From JAAOYC01 sp036481345 (GTDB lineage: Archaea > Nanobdellota > Nanobdellia > Woesearchaeales > WJKL01), in contig JAZGHU010000023.1 of assembly GCA_036481345.1 (NCBI GenBank), positions 1-17,948 on the forward strand: 17,948 nt of DNA. Direction: 5' to 3'. Made by a program: the position numbers and the translations under genes. The notes beneath the pieces are model-generated. The model was not told the DNA's origin, made no database searches, and saw nothing but the letters and a program-made list of their open reading frames with translations. Below are positions 6,212-12,528 of the stretch, one piece after another. Positions within the stretch are counted from its first letter, which is position 1. Each line of letters opens with the position of its first letter.

Positions 6212-8112
6212 ATCTTAAACTCAATCTCTTTCTTCTCAACATTTTCATTTATTTTCTTGATTAAAGAACTTAATTTAACACCAAACTTAACTTTTCCGTT
6301 TTTATTTGTACGAACAGCAACAGTCTTTGCTGTAACTTCTTTCTCACCTATTGTCAAAAGAATAGGAACTTTCTCTATTTGACTATCTCTAACTTTCTTT
6401 CCAGTTGTTTCTGCTCTTAAGTTTGTATCAACTCTGATTCCAGCTTCTTTTAATTCTTTTACAACTTCTTCAGCATACTTATTGAAGTTATTAGAGACAG
6501 TTATGACTCTTGCCTGCACTGGATTCATCCATAATGGGAACCATCCTGCAAAATGTTCTATTAATATTCCCATAAACCTTTCCAAAGAACCATAGATAGC
6601 TCTATGGATCATAACAGGTCTTTCTTTTCTTCCTTTTGCACTTTCATAAGTCAAGTCAAATTTCTCAGGCATGGAAAAATCTAATTGTATTGTTCCGCAC
6701 TGCCAAGATCGACCTAAAATATCCTTTACATGGAAATCAATTTTAGGTCCGTAAAAAGCACCATCTCCAGGATTTATCTTAAAATCAATCTTTTTAGCTT
6801 TCAAAGCATCTGCTAATGCTTTCTCTGCTTTTTCCCATAACTTAGGATCTCCCATTGCCTTGTCAGGCTTTGTCGAAAGTTCAATATTATATTCAAATCC
6901 AAATGTTGAGTAAACTCTTTTGACTAGATCTAATAATTCAATTATTTGATCTTGTATTTGTTCTTCTGTACAAAATACATGAGCATCATCTTGAGTAAAA
7001 ATTCTAACTCTAAACAATCCAGATAAAACTCCAGAAAGTTCATGCCTATGCACTAATCCAAATTCTCCTGCTTTCAAAGGCAATTCACGATAAGAATGTT
7101 GTCTTGTTTTATAAACAAGTAAATTTCCAGGACAATTCATTGGCTTTAAAGCATAATCAGCTTCATCAATCTTAGTAAAATACATATTTTCTTTATAATG
7201 ATCCCAATGCCCTGATTTAAGCCATAAAGATTTATTCAATATAATTGGAGTTTTATTTATTTCATAATTTAATGCTCTCATCTCTTCAGTCATATAATCT
7301 TTTAATTTCTCCCAGATAAAATTTCCTTTGTTATGGAAAAAAGGCATTCCAGGAGCTTCATCATGGATAGAAAATAATTCCATTGCTTTGCCTATCTTTC
7401 TATGGTCTCTTTTCTCAGCTTCTTCTAATAACACCAAATGCTTCCGTAAATCCTTTTTATCAAAAAATGCAACCCCATATATCCTTTGCAGCTGCTTCTG
7501 TGTAGAATCTCCTTTCCAATAAGCTCCAGATGATCTTAATAATTTAAATGATTTAATATATTTACTAGAAGGAACATGTGGACCTGAACAAAGATCTGTA
7601 AACTTATCTAATGTATAGATAGAAGGCCTTTCAATCTCTTCTAATAATTCTAATTTATATGGTTGATCTTTAAATAGTGTTTTTGCTTGAGCTTTAGATA
7701 TCTCTTTTCTTTCAAATTTAATATCTTTCTTAACTATTTTCTTCATCTCAGCTTCAATCTTCTCTAGATCTTCAGGAGAAAAAGGTGAAGCATCAAAATC
7801 ATAGTAAAATCCTTCTTCAATAGCAGGCCCAATGCCAAATTTAACTTTTGGAAATAAGTTTTTAACTGCTAAAGCCATAACATGTGCTGCAGAATGTGAA
7901 AAGATTTCTTTTCCTTCTTTATCTCTGAAAGTCAAAAGACTTAATTTAGCTGACTTTTCTATCTTATAGTCCATATCAACCAAAGAATCATCAACTTTTG
8001 CAGCCAAAGCAGCCTGAGCTAATCCTGGCCCTATCTTTTCAGCCACTTCCATTGGAGTTGTAGCCTTCTTAAAATTAAGTCTTGATCCATCTGGCAATGT
8101 TATTGCAACCAT
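6208..8112 (-). CDS. thrS: Threonyl-tRNA synthetase, bacterial type with N-terminal editing domain
   Basis: Full-length, 634 residues, close to bacterial ThrRS. It charges tRNA-Thr with threonine and can hydrolyse mischarged Ser-tRNA. Domains in order: TGS (~1-60; ITLPDGS), the editing domain with H73-S-A-A-H77 and C175-S-G-P-H179, the class II catalytic core (~240-530) and the anticodon-binding domain (~535-634). Zinc ligands by family comparison are C327 (MNCPGN), H378 (FTQDDAH) and H503 (MIHRAIYG); motif 2 is VHRHE. Archaea often carry a different, DTD-like editing domain, so this is a bacterial-type enzyme in an otherwise archaeal-looking context. Its last codons form the right 30-bp repeat, and the terminal Ile and stop are supplied by the inserted segment. 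A TATA-like box 27 nt upstream supports ATG 8112 as a leaderless start. Confidence 0.97.
   Translation of the reverse strand: MVAITLPDGSRLNFKKATTPMEVAEKIGPGLAQAALAAKVDDSLVDMDYKIEKSAKLSLLTFRDKEGKEIFSHSAAHVMALAVKNLFPKVKFGIGPAIEEGFYYDFDASPFSPEDLEKIEAEMKKIVKKDIKFERKEISKAQAKTLFKDQPYKLELLEEIERPSIYTLDKFTDLCSGPHVPSSKYIKSFKLLRSSGAYWKGDSTQKQLQRIYGVAFFDKKDLRKHLVLLEEAEKRDHRKIGKAMELFSIHDEAPGMPFFHNKGNFIWEKLKDYMTEEMRALNYEINKTPIILNKSLWLKSGHWDHYKENMYFTKIDEADYALKPMNCPGNLLVYKTRQHSYRELPLKAGEFGLVHRHELSGVLSGLFRVRIFTQDDAHVFCTEEQIQDQIIELLDLVKRVYSTFGFEYNIELSTKPDKAMGDPKLWEKAEKALADALKAKKIDFKINPGDGAFYGPKIDFHVKDILGRSWQCGTIQLDFSMPEKFDLTYESAKGRKERPVMIHRAIYGSLERFMGILIEHFAGWFPLWMNPVQARVITVSNNFNKYAEEVVKELKEAGIRVDTNLRAETTGKKVRDSQIEKVPILLTIGEKEVTAKTVAVRTNKNGKVKFGVKLSSLIKKINENVEKKEIEFKI
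6214..6243. repeat. Right 30-bp direct repeat (att-like), within thrS 3' end
   Basis: Identical to 4330-4359. It consists of ThrRS codons 624-633 on the minus strand, in frame, so the host gene stays intact across the boundary. It starts 2 nt beyond the stop codon of the 590-residue cargo gene. Confidence 0.95.
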
Positions 8113-8134
8113 AGTGAATAATTTTGAAGATTGG

Positions 8135-8142
8135 TATATAAA
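8135..8142 (-). promoter_or_regulatory. TATA box of thrS
   Basis: On the minus strand this reads TTTATATA, centred 27 nt before the ATG at 8112. That matches leaderless archaeal initiation. Confidence 0.6.
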
Positions 8143-8189
8143 ATTTATGCTTTTAACGTTGTTAGTTACTCTTTGAAAACGAAATGAGT

Positions 8190-9104
8190 CTATTGTTGGG
8201 GGAGAATTCCTTTCTTTTGAAAATCTTCTCGTAATTTTATAAATTCTTTATCACTTATTTCTTTATAATCTTTTAATTGAATATCATCAATTATAAAGTT
8301 GGGCTTTACTGATCTAACTTTATGATAAGGTGAAACTAATTTTGAATTTGGAATATAATATTTTTTAAAAAAGGGTTTTGATTCAAGTTCTTTTTTAAGA
8401 AATGCTTCTCCTTTAGCAGGGATGAAGTATTCGCTTCCAAAAGCTGGAAAAAGCTTTTGAATTATTTTTTGTAGTAATTTGATAGTTTCTAATGATTCTT
8501 GCTTTAACTTTGTAATTGTCTTTTCATTAAAATGAATTGATTTATGTCGTTTTTTTGATAATTTCTTGAATGTTTGTTTAACCTCATCATTAAAAACACC
8601 CCATTTGGATAATTCGTTAATCATAAGCTTCCAATTACTACAATCTTTACAAGAATAAATATCATATTCAACTTTAACTAAACCTTTATTTCTTAAGTCT
8701 TTAAATTCTTTACAATCACTACAAGGGTGTTTATCTGGTTTTTCTTTAAAATCATCATATTCATTTCTTAAGTCTAGAATAAGGTGATTAAGAATTCTTT
8801 CACCTAACGTGCAACTACTAGTTAATGCTGGATAAAATGCTCCTTGAATATACGCCTTTCTTATTTGATCTAATAAAGAATTATGATATGCAAGTATTGA
8901 AAATGGTTTTATTCCTAATTCAATAAAACGCTTAATTTTTTCATTACCTAGAAGCACCCCATATTCTTGTATTATTCCTGCTTTTATTTGAATAACTTGT
9001 TTTGCAAAATCATCTTTAGCTTTTTGCGACCAACCATTTGTAGATCTAGTTAAAAAATTTGCTCTTACATCAAAATCAAAATTTGCGATTCTATATCTTT
9101 TCAT
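8190..9104 (-). CDS. HEPN-like protein with inserted zinc-binding CxxC pairs, 304 aa
   Basis: The exact family is not recognised. A HEPN-type assignment rests on R186-H-K-S-I-H191, an RX4H motif on a predicted helix, and on the helical segments before it (AYIQGAFYPALTSSCTLGER, ILNHLILDLRNEY). HEPN proteins are commonly metal-independent RNases of toxin and antiviral systems. Between these helices sit C128-x2-C131 and C152-x2-C155, spaced like a zinc ribbon and possibly used for nucleic-acid or partner recognition. The C-terminal ~90 residues contain basic and aromatic stretches (KPFFKKYYIP, VKPNFIIDDIQ). It has its own TATA box and follows two other minus-strand genes of RNase character. The first RX4H residue after Arg is His rather than the usual polar Asn, so catalysis is uncertain. 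Confidence 0.6.
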   Translation of the reverse strand: MKRYRIANFDFDVRANFLTRSTNGWSQKAKDDFAKQVIQIKAGIIQEYGVLLGNEKIKRFIELGIKPFSILAYHNSLLDQIRKAYIQGAFYPALTSSCTLGERILNHLILDLRNEYDDFKEKPDKHPCSDCKEFKDLRNKGLVKVEYDIYSCKDCSNWKLMINELSKWGVFNDEVKQTFKKLSKKRHKSIHFNEKTITKLKQESLETIKLLQKIIQKLFPAFGSEYFIPAKGEAFLKKELESKPFFKKYYIPNSKLVSPYHKVRSVKPNFIIDDIQLKDYKEISDKEFIKLREDFQKKGILPQQ

Positions 9105-9123
9105 ATTATTGAGGTGTTGTCCT

Positions 9124-9138
9124 AGGATTATAAATCCT
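9124..9138 (-). promoter_or_regulatory. TATA box of the 304-aa gene, embedded in a 15-bp palindrome
   Basis: The minus strand reads TTTATAAT centred 27 nt before ATG 9104. The box is inside AGGATT-ATA-AATCCT, an inverted repeat with 6-bp arms that could be an operator. The palindrome is short and may be chance. Confidence 0.45.
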
Positions 9139-9150
9139 TTGAATTAATCT

Positions 9151-9897
9151 TTAATCATTTGGTGCAATATATTCTAATTCATCAAAAATTTCTATAAATG
9201 CTTTGCTTAAATCTATTTTTTTTATATTTTGAAGATAATCACCCACTTCATCCTTTACGTCTTTTTCAAAATCTTTTATGGGATAATTAGTTTCGGGGTA
9301 CTCAAATAATGAATATTCATCTCCTTCAGAATCCATTAATTTTATTTCAGTAATGTCTATAAACCACCCCTTATAATTTCTAAGATATACTTTAACTTGC
9401 ACTACATCCTCACTAACCTTTTCAAAGATTTCTTCTTCTTTCAGCTTATCCAAATATGTAAGATATAAACTTGTAATTTCAATAAGGCTGTTATCAAAAG
9501 TTTTGGCTAAATGCAATAAAGGTTTAATACTCTTCTTATGGAAATAATTTGCTTTTTCACTAGAAGGAGGATCAGAGTAATTCATTATATCCTTATTATA
9601 GTGAGAATAAGGTAATTTATGGGCTATTGTATTTCTAATTTCACAACATTCTATTATCTTTTGCTTTAACCTGTCATGTGTTTTTCCTAATCCCTCATAT
9701 TCATTTATGATATGCAGAACCAGTAAAGCCTTTTTTCTTACTCCTAAATTTCCTAATTTAAACAATTTTGTAACAGTAGAGTGGCCTACTTTTTTATTAA
9801 AATATGATTTCAATATTTCATCACAAATTTTTTCTAAGATGATTAAACTATCAATAACACGCATCCTCACTTCGTAATAATTTTTTTCTTTACTCAT
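9151..9897 (-). CDS. HEPN-domain protein, candidate RNase toxin or defence component, 248 aa
   Basis: The N-terminal ~150 residues are a helical bundle with R88-N-T-I-A-H93, a textbook HEPN RNxxxH active-site motif at the end of a helix (IIECCEIRNTIAHK). The C-terminal ~100 residues are beta-rich and acidic (VQVKVYLRNYKGWFIDITEIKLMD) and are not recognised. HEPN RNases usually act as dimers cleaving RNA in toxin-antitoxin, abortive-infection or CRISPR-linked systems. A TATA box at 9921-9926 sits 27 nt before the ATG, so the gene is probably transcribed separately from its PIN-like neighbour 33 nt upstream. No antitoxin of the usual MNT nucleotidyltransferase type is adjacent, which makes a standalone RNase or a novel pairing more likely. 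Confidence 0.7.
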   Translation of the reverse strand: MSKEKNYYEVRMRVIDSLIILEKICDEILKSYFNKKVGHSTVTKLFKLGNLGVRKKALLVLHIINEYEGLGKTHDRLKQKIIECCEIRNTIAHKLPYSHYNKDIMNYSDPPSSEKANYFHKKSIKPLLHLAKTFDNSLIEITSLYLTYLDKLKEEEIFEKVSEDVVQVKVYLRNYKGWFIDITEIKLMDSEGDEYSLFEYPETNYPIKDFEKDVKDEVGDYLQNIKKIDLSKAFIEIFDELEYIAPND

Positions 9898-9920
9898 CTA
9901 AAAGCCATCTTTAATAAGCG

Positions 9921-9926
9921 TATAAA
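9921..9926 (-). promoter_or_regulatory. TATA box of the 248-aa HEPN gene
   Basis: Minus strand ATTTATAC, centred 27 nt before ATG 9897, in the 33-nt gap to the PIN-like gene. Confidence 0.55.
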
Positions 9927-9930
9927 TAAT

Positions 9931-10548
9931 TTACTTTTTCAATAATTTTTCTATTTCTGGTAAGTTTAAAAACTCATCTGGAGAAATAACTTGTATATTC
10001 CATTTCTCTTTTAATTCTTCTTTATTTTTAAGAAAGTGATTATCAATTGTTATAAAAAAATCTCTTCCATTAACTTTGTGTGTACTCAAATGGATGCAAT
10101 CCCTAATAGCTTTTCTTTGATTGGTTTCTTTCATATAATCATAATCGGGAAACAAGAATGATTTGAATTCATCTATATATGTATCTTCTTTTGTACCATA
10201 TTTTCCATGATTCCATCTCGTGTGTCCCCATAAACCAACCCCTTGATCTTCTTCTAATTTTTTTGATTTAATTAATCTTTGTTCTTCATGAGATTTATCT
10301 GAGCCTAATTTAGCATGACCTAATCTTGAATGTCCAAGAACAAATGCGCCTTTATCTTCATCTAAATTTTTAGTTATCACTATTCTTTCTTTGTTTGATT
10401 TATGAGGATTTCCATAAATAAGCTCTAAATCTAATGTGTCTGTTTTATACAATTTTATTTTGCCAGAATCATTTAGACTATGAATTTTATCTAAATAATC
10501 ATGAGGATTAAGATTAATACAATTTACATCTAAGGTTGCAGTTATCAT
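9931..10548 (-). CDS. PIN-domain-like RNase with internal histidine-rich duplication, 205 aa
   Basis: The start TATLDVNC (D7), the motif AIRDCIHL (D150) and the strand RDFFITIDNHFL (D169, N170) fit a PIN fold, where acidic residues bind metal for RNA cleavage. E42 could be the fourth acidic residue. Between the first and second halves lies an insertion with two related units, residues 71-82 (LGHSRLGHAKLG) and 107-118 (WGHTRWNHGKYG). They share GH(S/T)R--H-K-G and lie 36 residues apart. These His/Arg/Lys-rich units may bind RNA or metal. A TATA box 27 nt upstream supports a leaderless start at 10548. It lies beside two HEPN-like genes on the same strand. The PIN call is moderately confident; function as toxin, defence effector or RNA-processing enzyme is inferred. 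Confidence 0.65.
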   Translation of the reverse strand: MITATLDVNCINLNPHDYLDKIHSLNDSGKIKLYKTDTLDLELIYGNPHKSNKERIVITKNLDEDKGAFVLGHSRLGHAKLGSDKSHEEQRLIKSKKLEEDQGVGLWGHTRWNHGKYGTKEDTYIDEFKSFLFPDYDYMKETNQRKAIRDCIHLSTHKVNGRDFFITIDNHFLKNKEELKEKWNIQVISPDEFLNLPEIEKLLKK

Positions 10549-10570
10549 ATAAATTGAGAATATAATATAT

Positions 10571-10578
10571 TTTTTAAA
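10571..10578 (-). promoter_or_regulatory. TATA box of the PIN-like gene
   Basis: Minus strand CC-TTTAAAAAATATA, centred about 27 nt before ATG 10548. The 10549-10750 interval also holds plus-strand TATA-like boxes for the divergent membrane-protein gene (10642-10650 and 10707-10714); otherwise it holds nothing I recognise. Confidence 0.55.
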
Positions 10579-10706
10579 GGCTATGGTTACTCAACACATC
10601 ACCAATTTAAACATCTCCTACATCCACAGGCAAATGATTATATTTATAAGTTTTGACTAATTGGATGGTAGAATATTCTTTGATAATGAATTCCTTACAG
10701 TAAATA

Positions 10707-10714
10707 ATTTAAAT
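10707..10714 (+). promoter_or_regulatory. Probable TATA box of the membrane-protein gene
   Basis: ATTTAAAT centred about 40 nt before ATG 10751. It predicts a short leader of ~14 nt containing AGGGAG (10737-10742), a Shine-Dalgarno-like site. A second TATA-like sequence at 10642-10650 (ATTTATAAG) could give a longer leader. Confidence 0.4.
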
Positions 10715-10750
10715 ACTAACTTTCTTAGAAACAATAAGGGAGTCAATACA

Positions 10751-11275
10751 ATGGTTAACATAACAACTAATACAACTGCGATAGGAAATATAGATGCAGT
10801 TATAATAGCCACACCTTTATGGCTAAAATTAATAATTGCTATTTTGATTACTATTCTTTTTTATTGGTATCAAAAGAAAGAACCAGAATGGATGCAGAAT
10901 TCAATGAAATGGATTAAAAAAAATGTTGGAACTTTTTTAATGGGAATCTTGGTGTTTTCAACTGTTCTTGGGCTTTTTATGATGCTTGATGATATAAGTG
11001 TTGGAGAATCCCTAGCATTGATTATAATGCCTGCAATTATGGGTTCAGTAACATTAAAAAACTATAAAGAAGAAGGAAAATGGTTTTTATTATCTTCAGC
11101 TTTATTGATGATAGGGTGGTTTCTTACACCTATAACTGCAATCACACCAAATACATGGCTACTTATATTCTTTATTAGTTTTTTAGAAATTATATCAGCT
11201 TTTTCTATTTTGATTGGAGCTTTATCTTTTGTAGGTTCATTAAGTTCATTAATAATCAAATTACTAAAGAATTAA
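10751..11275 (+). CDS. Small integral membrane protein, about five TM segments, 174 aa
   Basis: I do not recognise the family. Hydrophobic spans lie at roughly residues 15-40, 59-79, 84-101, 110-131 and 135-170, the last long enough to be one long or two short helices. Short charged loops (QKKEPEW, KNYKEEGKW) separate them. The frame is open back to a TTG at 10661, but that codon sits between an upstream TATA-like box and its expected transcription start. ATG 10751 has AGGGAG 8 nt ahead and a TATA box at suitable distance, so it is preferred. The stop shares the palindrome TTAA with the stop of the convergent phosphoribosyltransferase gene. No catalytic or transport signature is visible. Confidence 0.65.
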   Translation: MVNITTNTTAIGNIDAVIIATPLWLKLIIAILITILFYWYQKKEPEWMQNSMKWIKKNVGTFLMGILVFSTVLGLFMMLDDISVGESLALIIMPAIMGSVTLKNYKEEGKWFLLSSALLMIGWFLTPITAITPNTWLLIFFISFLEIISAFSILIGALSFVGSLSSLIIKLLKN

Positions 11276-11865
11276 CCTTTCATCAACTTCTTCCAATTTG
11301 GTCTGGGCAGAACTGCTTTTGATCCAGCCTTGCACATTGGACAGTCTTCTTTAGGATATAAGTTACCTTTTTCTGACATTACTGATACAACTTCTAAATC
11401 CAATAGTGTTTTAGTTTTAAAGAAATTACCTATTGTAAATAAAGGGGATTCTACCTTAGCACCCATTTTTCTCATTATTTCAATTACGTTCTTGCTACTC
11501 CCACCAGTATAAAGATCATCACACACTACAATAACTTTTTCACCTTTTTGGATATCAAAATTACACACTTCTGCTTTTTTATCTACATAAGCAAATTTAG
11601 CGCCAGTTTCTCTTGCAAGAGCATATGCAATAGCCAAACCAAATGGAGCGTGTGTAACAATCCAATCAGGTTTTATTTTTCTTATTTGAAGTTCTTTAGA
11701 AAAAACATTTTTAATTATTTCTTCCAATAATAAAACATCAGCAACTATATAATCAGTATTTAGATATAAATCTGAATGAAGTCCACTTTCTGATAATTGA
11801 ACATGAAGATTAGAATTATTATATTTCCAGAATGCTTTCTTCATTATTAATTTAAGGATATCCAT
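11272..11865 (-). CDS. Orotate phosphoribosyltransferase-like protein
   Basis: Type I phosphoribosyltransferase fold: the PRPP-binding motif is IVVCDDLYTGGSS (residues 112-124), preceded by THAPFGLAIAYALARETGAK. The N-terminal hood SGLHSDLYLN resembles orotate phosphoribosyltransferase (PyrE), which makes OMP from orotate and PRPP in pyrimidine synthesis. The C-terminal tail carries C175-x2-C178 and GSKAVLPRP, not part of classic PyrE, so it may be a divergent relative acting on another base. At 197 residues it is near normal PyrE length. The minus-strand box AAGGTTTATATTT (around 11889-11900) is 26-28 nt before ATG 11865 and supports that start; a second box at 11871-11880 would instead favour the in-frame ATG at codon 8. 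It is convergent with the membrane-protein gene, overlapping by 4 nt. Confidence 0.75.
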   Translation of the reverse strand: MDILKLIMKKAFWKYNNSNLHVQLSESGLHSDLYLNTDYIVADVLLLEEIIKNVFSKELQIRKIKPDWIVTHAPFGLAIAYALARETGAKFAYVDKKAEVCNFDIQKGEKVIVVCDDLYTGGSSKNVIEIMRKMGAKVESPLFTIGNFFKTKTLLDLEVVSVMSEKGNLYPKEDCPMCKAGSKAVLPRPNWKKLMKG

Positions 11866-11888
11866 AATAGATTATAAATACCATTCAA

Positions 11889-11900
11889 ATATAAACCTTT
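11889..11900 (-). promoter_or_regulatory. BRE/TATA promoter of the phosphoribosyltransferase gene
   Basis: Minus strand AAAGGTTTATAT, the same pattern as the promoters at 16630 and 17127, with the TATA part centred ~28 nt before ATG 11865. Confidence 0.55.
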
Positions 11901-11915
11901 GTGAATTCAATAAAC

Positions 11916-11926
11916 TTTTTAAAAAA
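11916..11926 (+). promoter_or_regulatory. TATA-like box of the 156-aa gene
   Basis: TTTTTAAAAAA centred 25 nt before ATG 11946, predicting a leaderless mRNA. It is divergent from the promoter of the phosphoribosyltransferase gene within an 80-nt intergenic region. Confidence 0.5.
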
Positions 11927-11945
11927 ATAATTATTATTAAACAAT

Positions 11946-12416
11946 ATGAGAGATTTAATTGAAATTTGTGCAGATGATCTGATGTATTTGGGACCTTTGA
12001 TAGAGTTAAACAATATGAAAGAAGGAGATTATATTCTATTTGAAGGAAAGTCTTCATTAGGAAACAATGATCCATTGTTGGTTATTTATGGCGGGCAGTT
12101 TACTGTTCCTAGGAGAGATGAAAGTTTAATTGTTCCTCCAGAAGGGCTTTTTTCTATGAGTATTCTTGCAAAAGAGTATGCTTTTATTAATTATGAAAAT
12201 GGAATAATTAATTTAAGTGTTCCTGGAGCTGTGACATATACTCCAATAATACTTGAAGATGCTCTTAACAGGAAAGAAGAAATAAAAAAACACTGGATCT
12301 CTCCAGAAGAATTTGGAAAAAATCAAAACCATTTAGTTATTTATCCTAAGGAAGTTTATTTGGGCAAAGCTGCTGTGGAACAATTAGGAAGATATTTTTC
12401 TGGGAAAGAGAATTAG
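11946..12416 (+). CDS. Hypothetical protein, 156 aa
   Basis: I do not recognise this protein. It appears to be a soluble alpha/beta or all-beta protein, with strands such as GDYILFEGKSS, PLLVIYGGQFTVP and GIINLSVPGAVTY, and a Lys/His-containing helical C-terminus. It has no Cys pairs, membrane spans or obvious catalytic motif. ATG 11946 is supported by a TATA-like box 25 nt upstream; the in-frame ATG at 12015 has a similar flanking sequence by chance and is less likely. It is divergent from the phosphoribosyltransferase gene and separated by 112 nt from the isoprenoid-synthase-like gene. Function is unknown. Confidence 0.65.
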   Translation: MRDLIEICADDLMYLGPLIELNNMKEGDYILFEGKSSLGNNDPLLVIYGGQFTVPRRDESLIVPPEGLFSMSILAKEYAFINYENGIINLSVPGAVTYTPIILEDALNRKEEIKKHWISPEEFGKNQNHLVIYPKEVYLGKAAVEQLGRYFSGKEN

Positions 12417-12499
12417 AATTCACAAAGGTTTTGAGATTTTCCTAAACACCCCAACCCTCATAGACAAATAATTGCGTACACTTTTTTAATATCAAAAAC

Positions 12500-12507
12500 T
12501 TTTTAAT
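12500..12507 (+). promoter_or_regulatory. TATA-like box of the squalene/phytoene synthase-like gene
   Basis: TTTTTAAT centred 25 nt before ATG 12529. A similar T-rich box at 12481-12490 is a weaker alternative. Confidence 0.45.
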
Positions 12508-12528
12508 TATGATGCATATAACTTTCTC

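Larger units (their letters stand above)
4330..6213. mobile_element. Putative 1.9-kb integrated element at the 3' end of thrS
   Basis: This segment is bounded by two identical 30-bp sequences in direct orientation, at 4330-4359 and 6214-6243. The right copy is coding sequence of thrS: the ten codons NVEKKEIEFK just before its last residue. The left copy abuts the stop codon of the radical SAM gene. Deleting one repeat plus the intervening DNA would join thrS to 4324-4329 and give an intact thrS ending FKL-stop instead of FKI-stop. This is the arrangement expected of integration at a 3'-end attachment site that restores the target gene, or of a long target-site duplication. The cargo is one gene with its own promoter. 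No recognisable integrase or transposase lies inside, so mobilisation in trans or loss of the enzyme must be assumed. The repeat is seen; mobility is inferred. Confidence 0.6.

Noticed and set aside
10585..10640. C-rich intergenic stretch as a possible C/D-box or other small RNA
   Set aside because: A GTGATGT-like string exists on the minus strand, but no D box (CTGA) or pairing stem accompanies it.
10661..10750. TTG at 10661 as start of the membrane protein gene
   Set aside because: The TTG lies just downstream of a TATA-like box, before the expected transcription start, and the added 30 residues are polar and unlike the rest. ATG 10751 has an AGGGAG site and its own TATA box.
11938..12021. 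Near-repeat AAACAATATGA at about 11940 and 12010
   Set aside because: Eleven AT-rich bases around two ATG codons; most likely chance rather than a duplicated start region.
11872..12075. Minus-strand open frame of 67 codons between the phosphoribosyltransferase and 156-aa genes
   Set aside because: It covers the divergent promoter region and the start of the 156-aa gene; no start signal, low-complexity composition.
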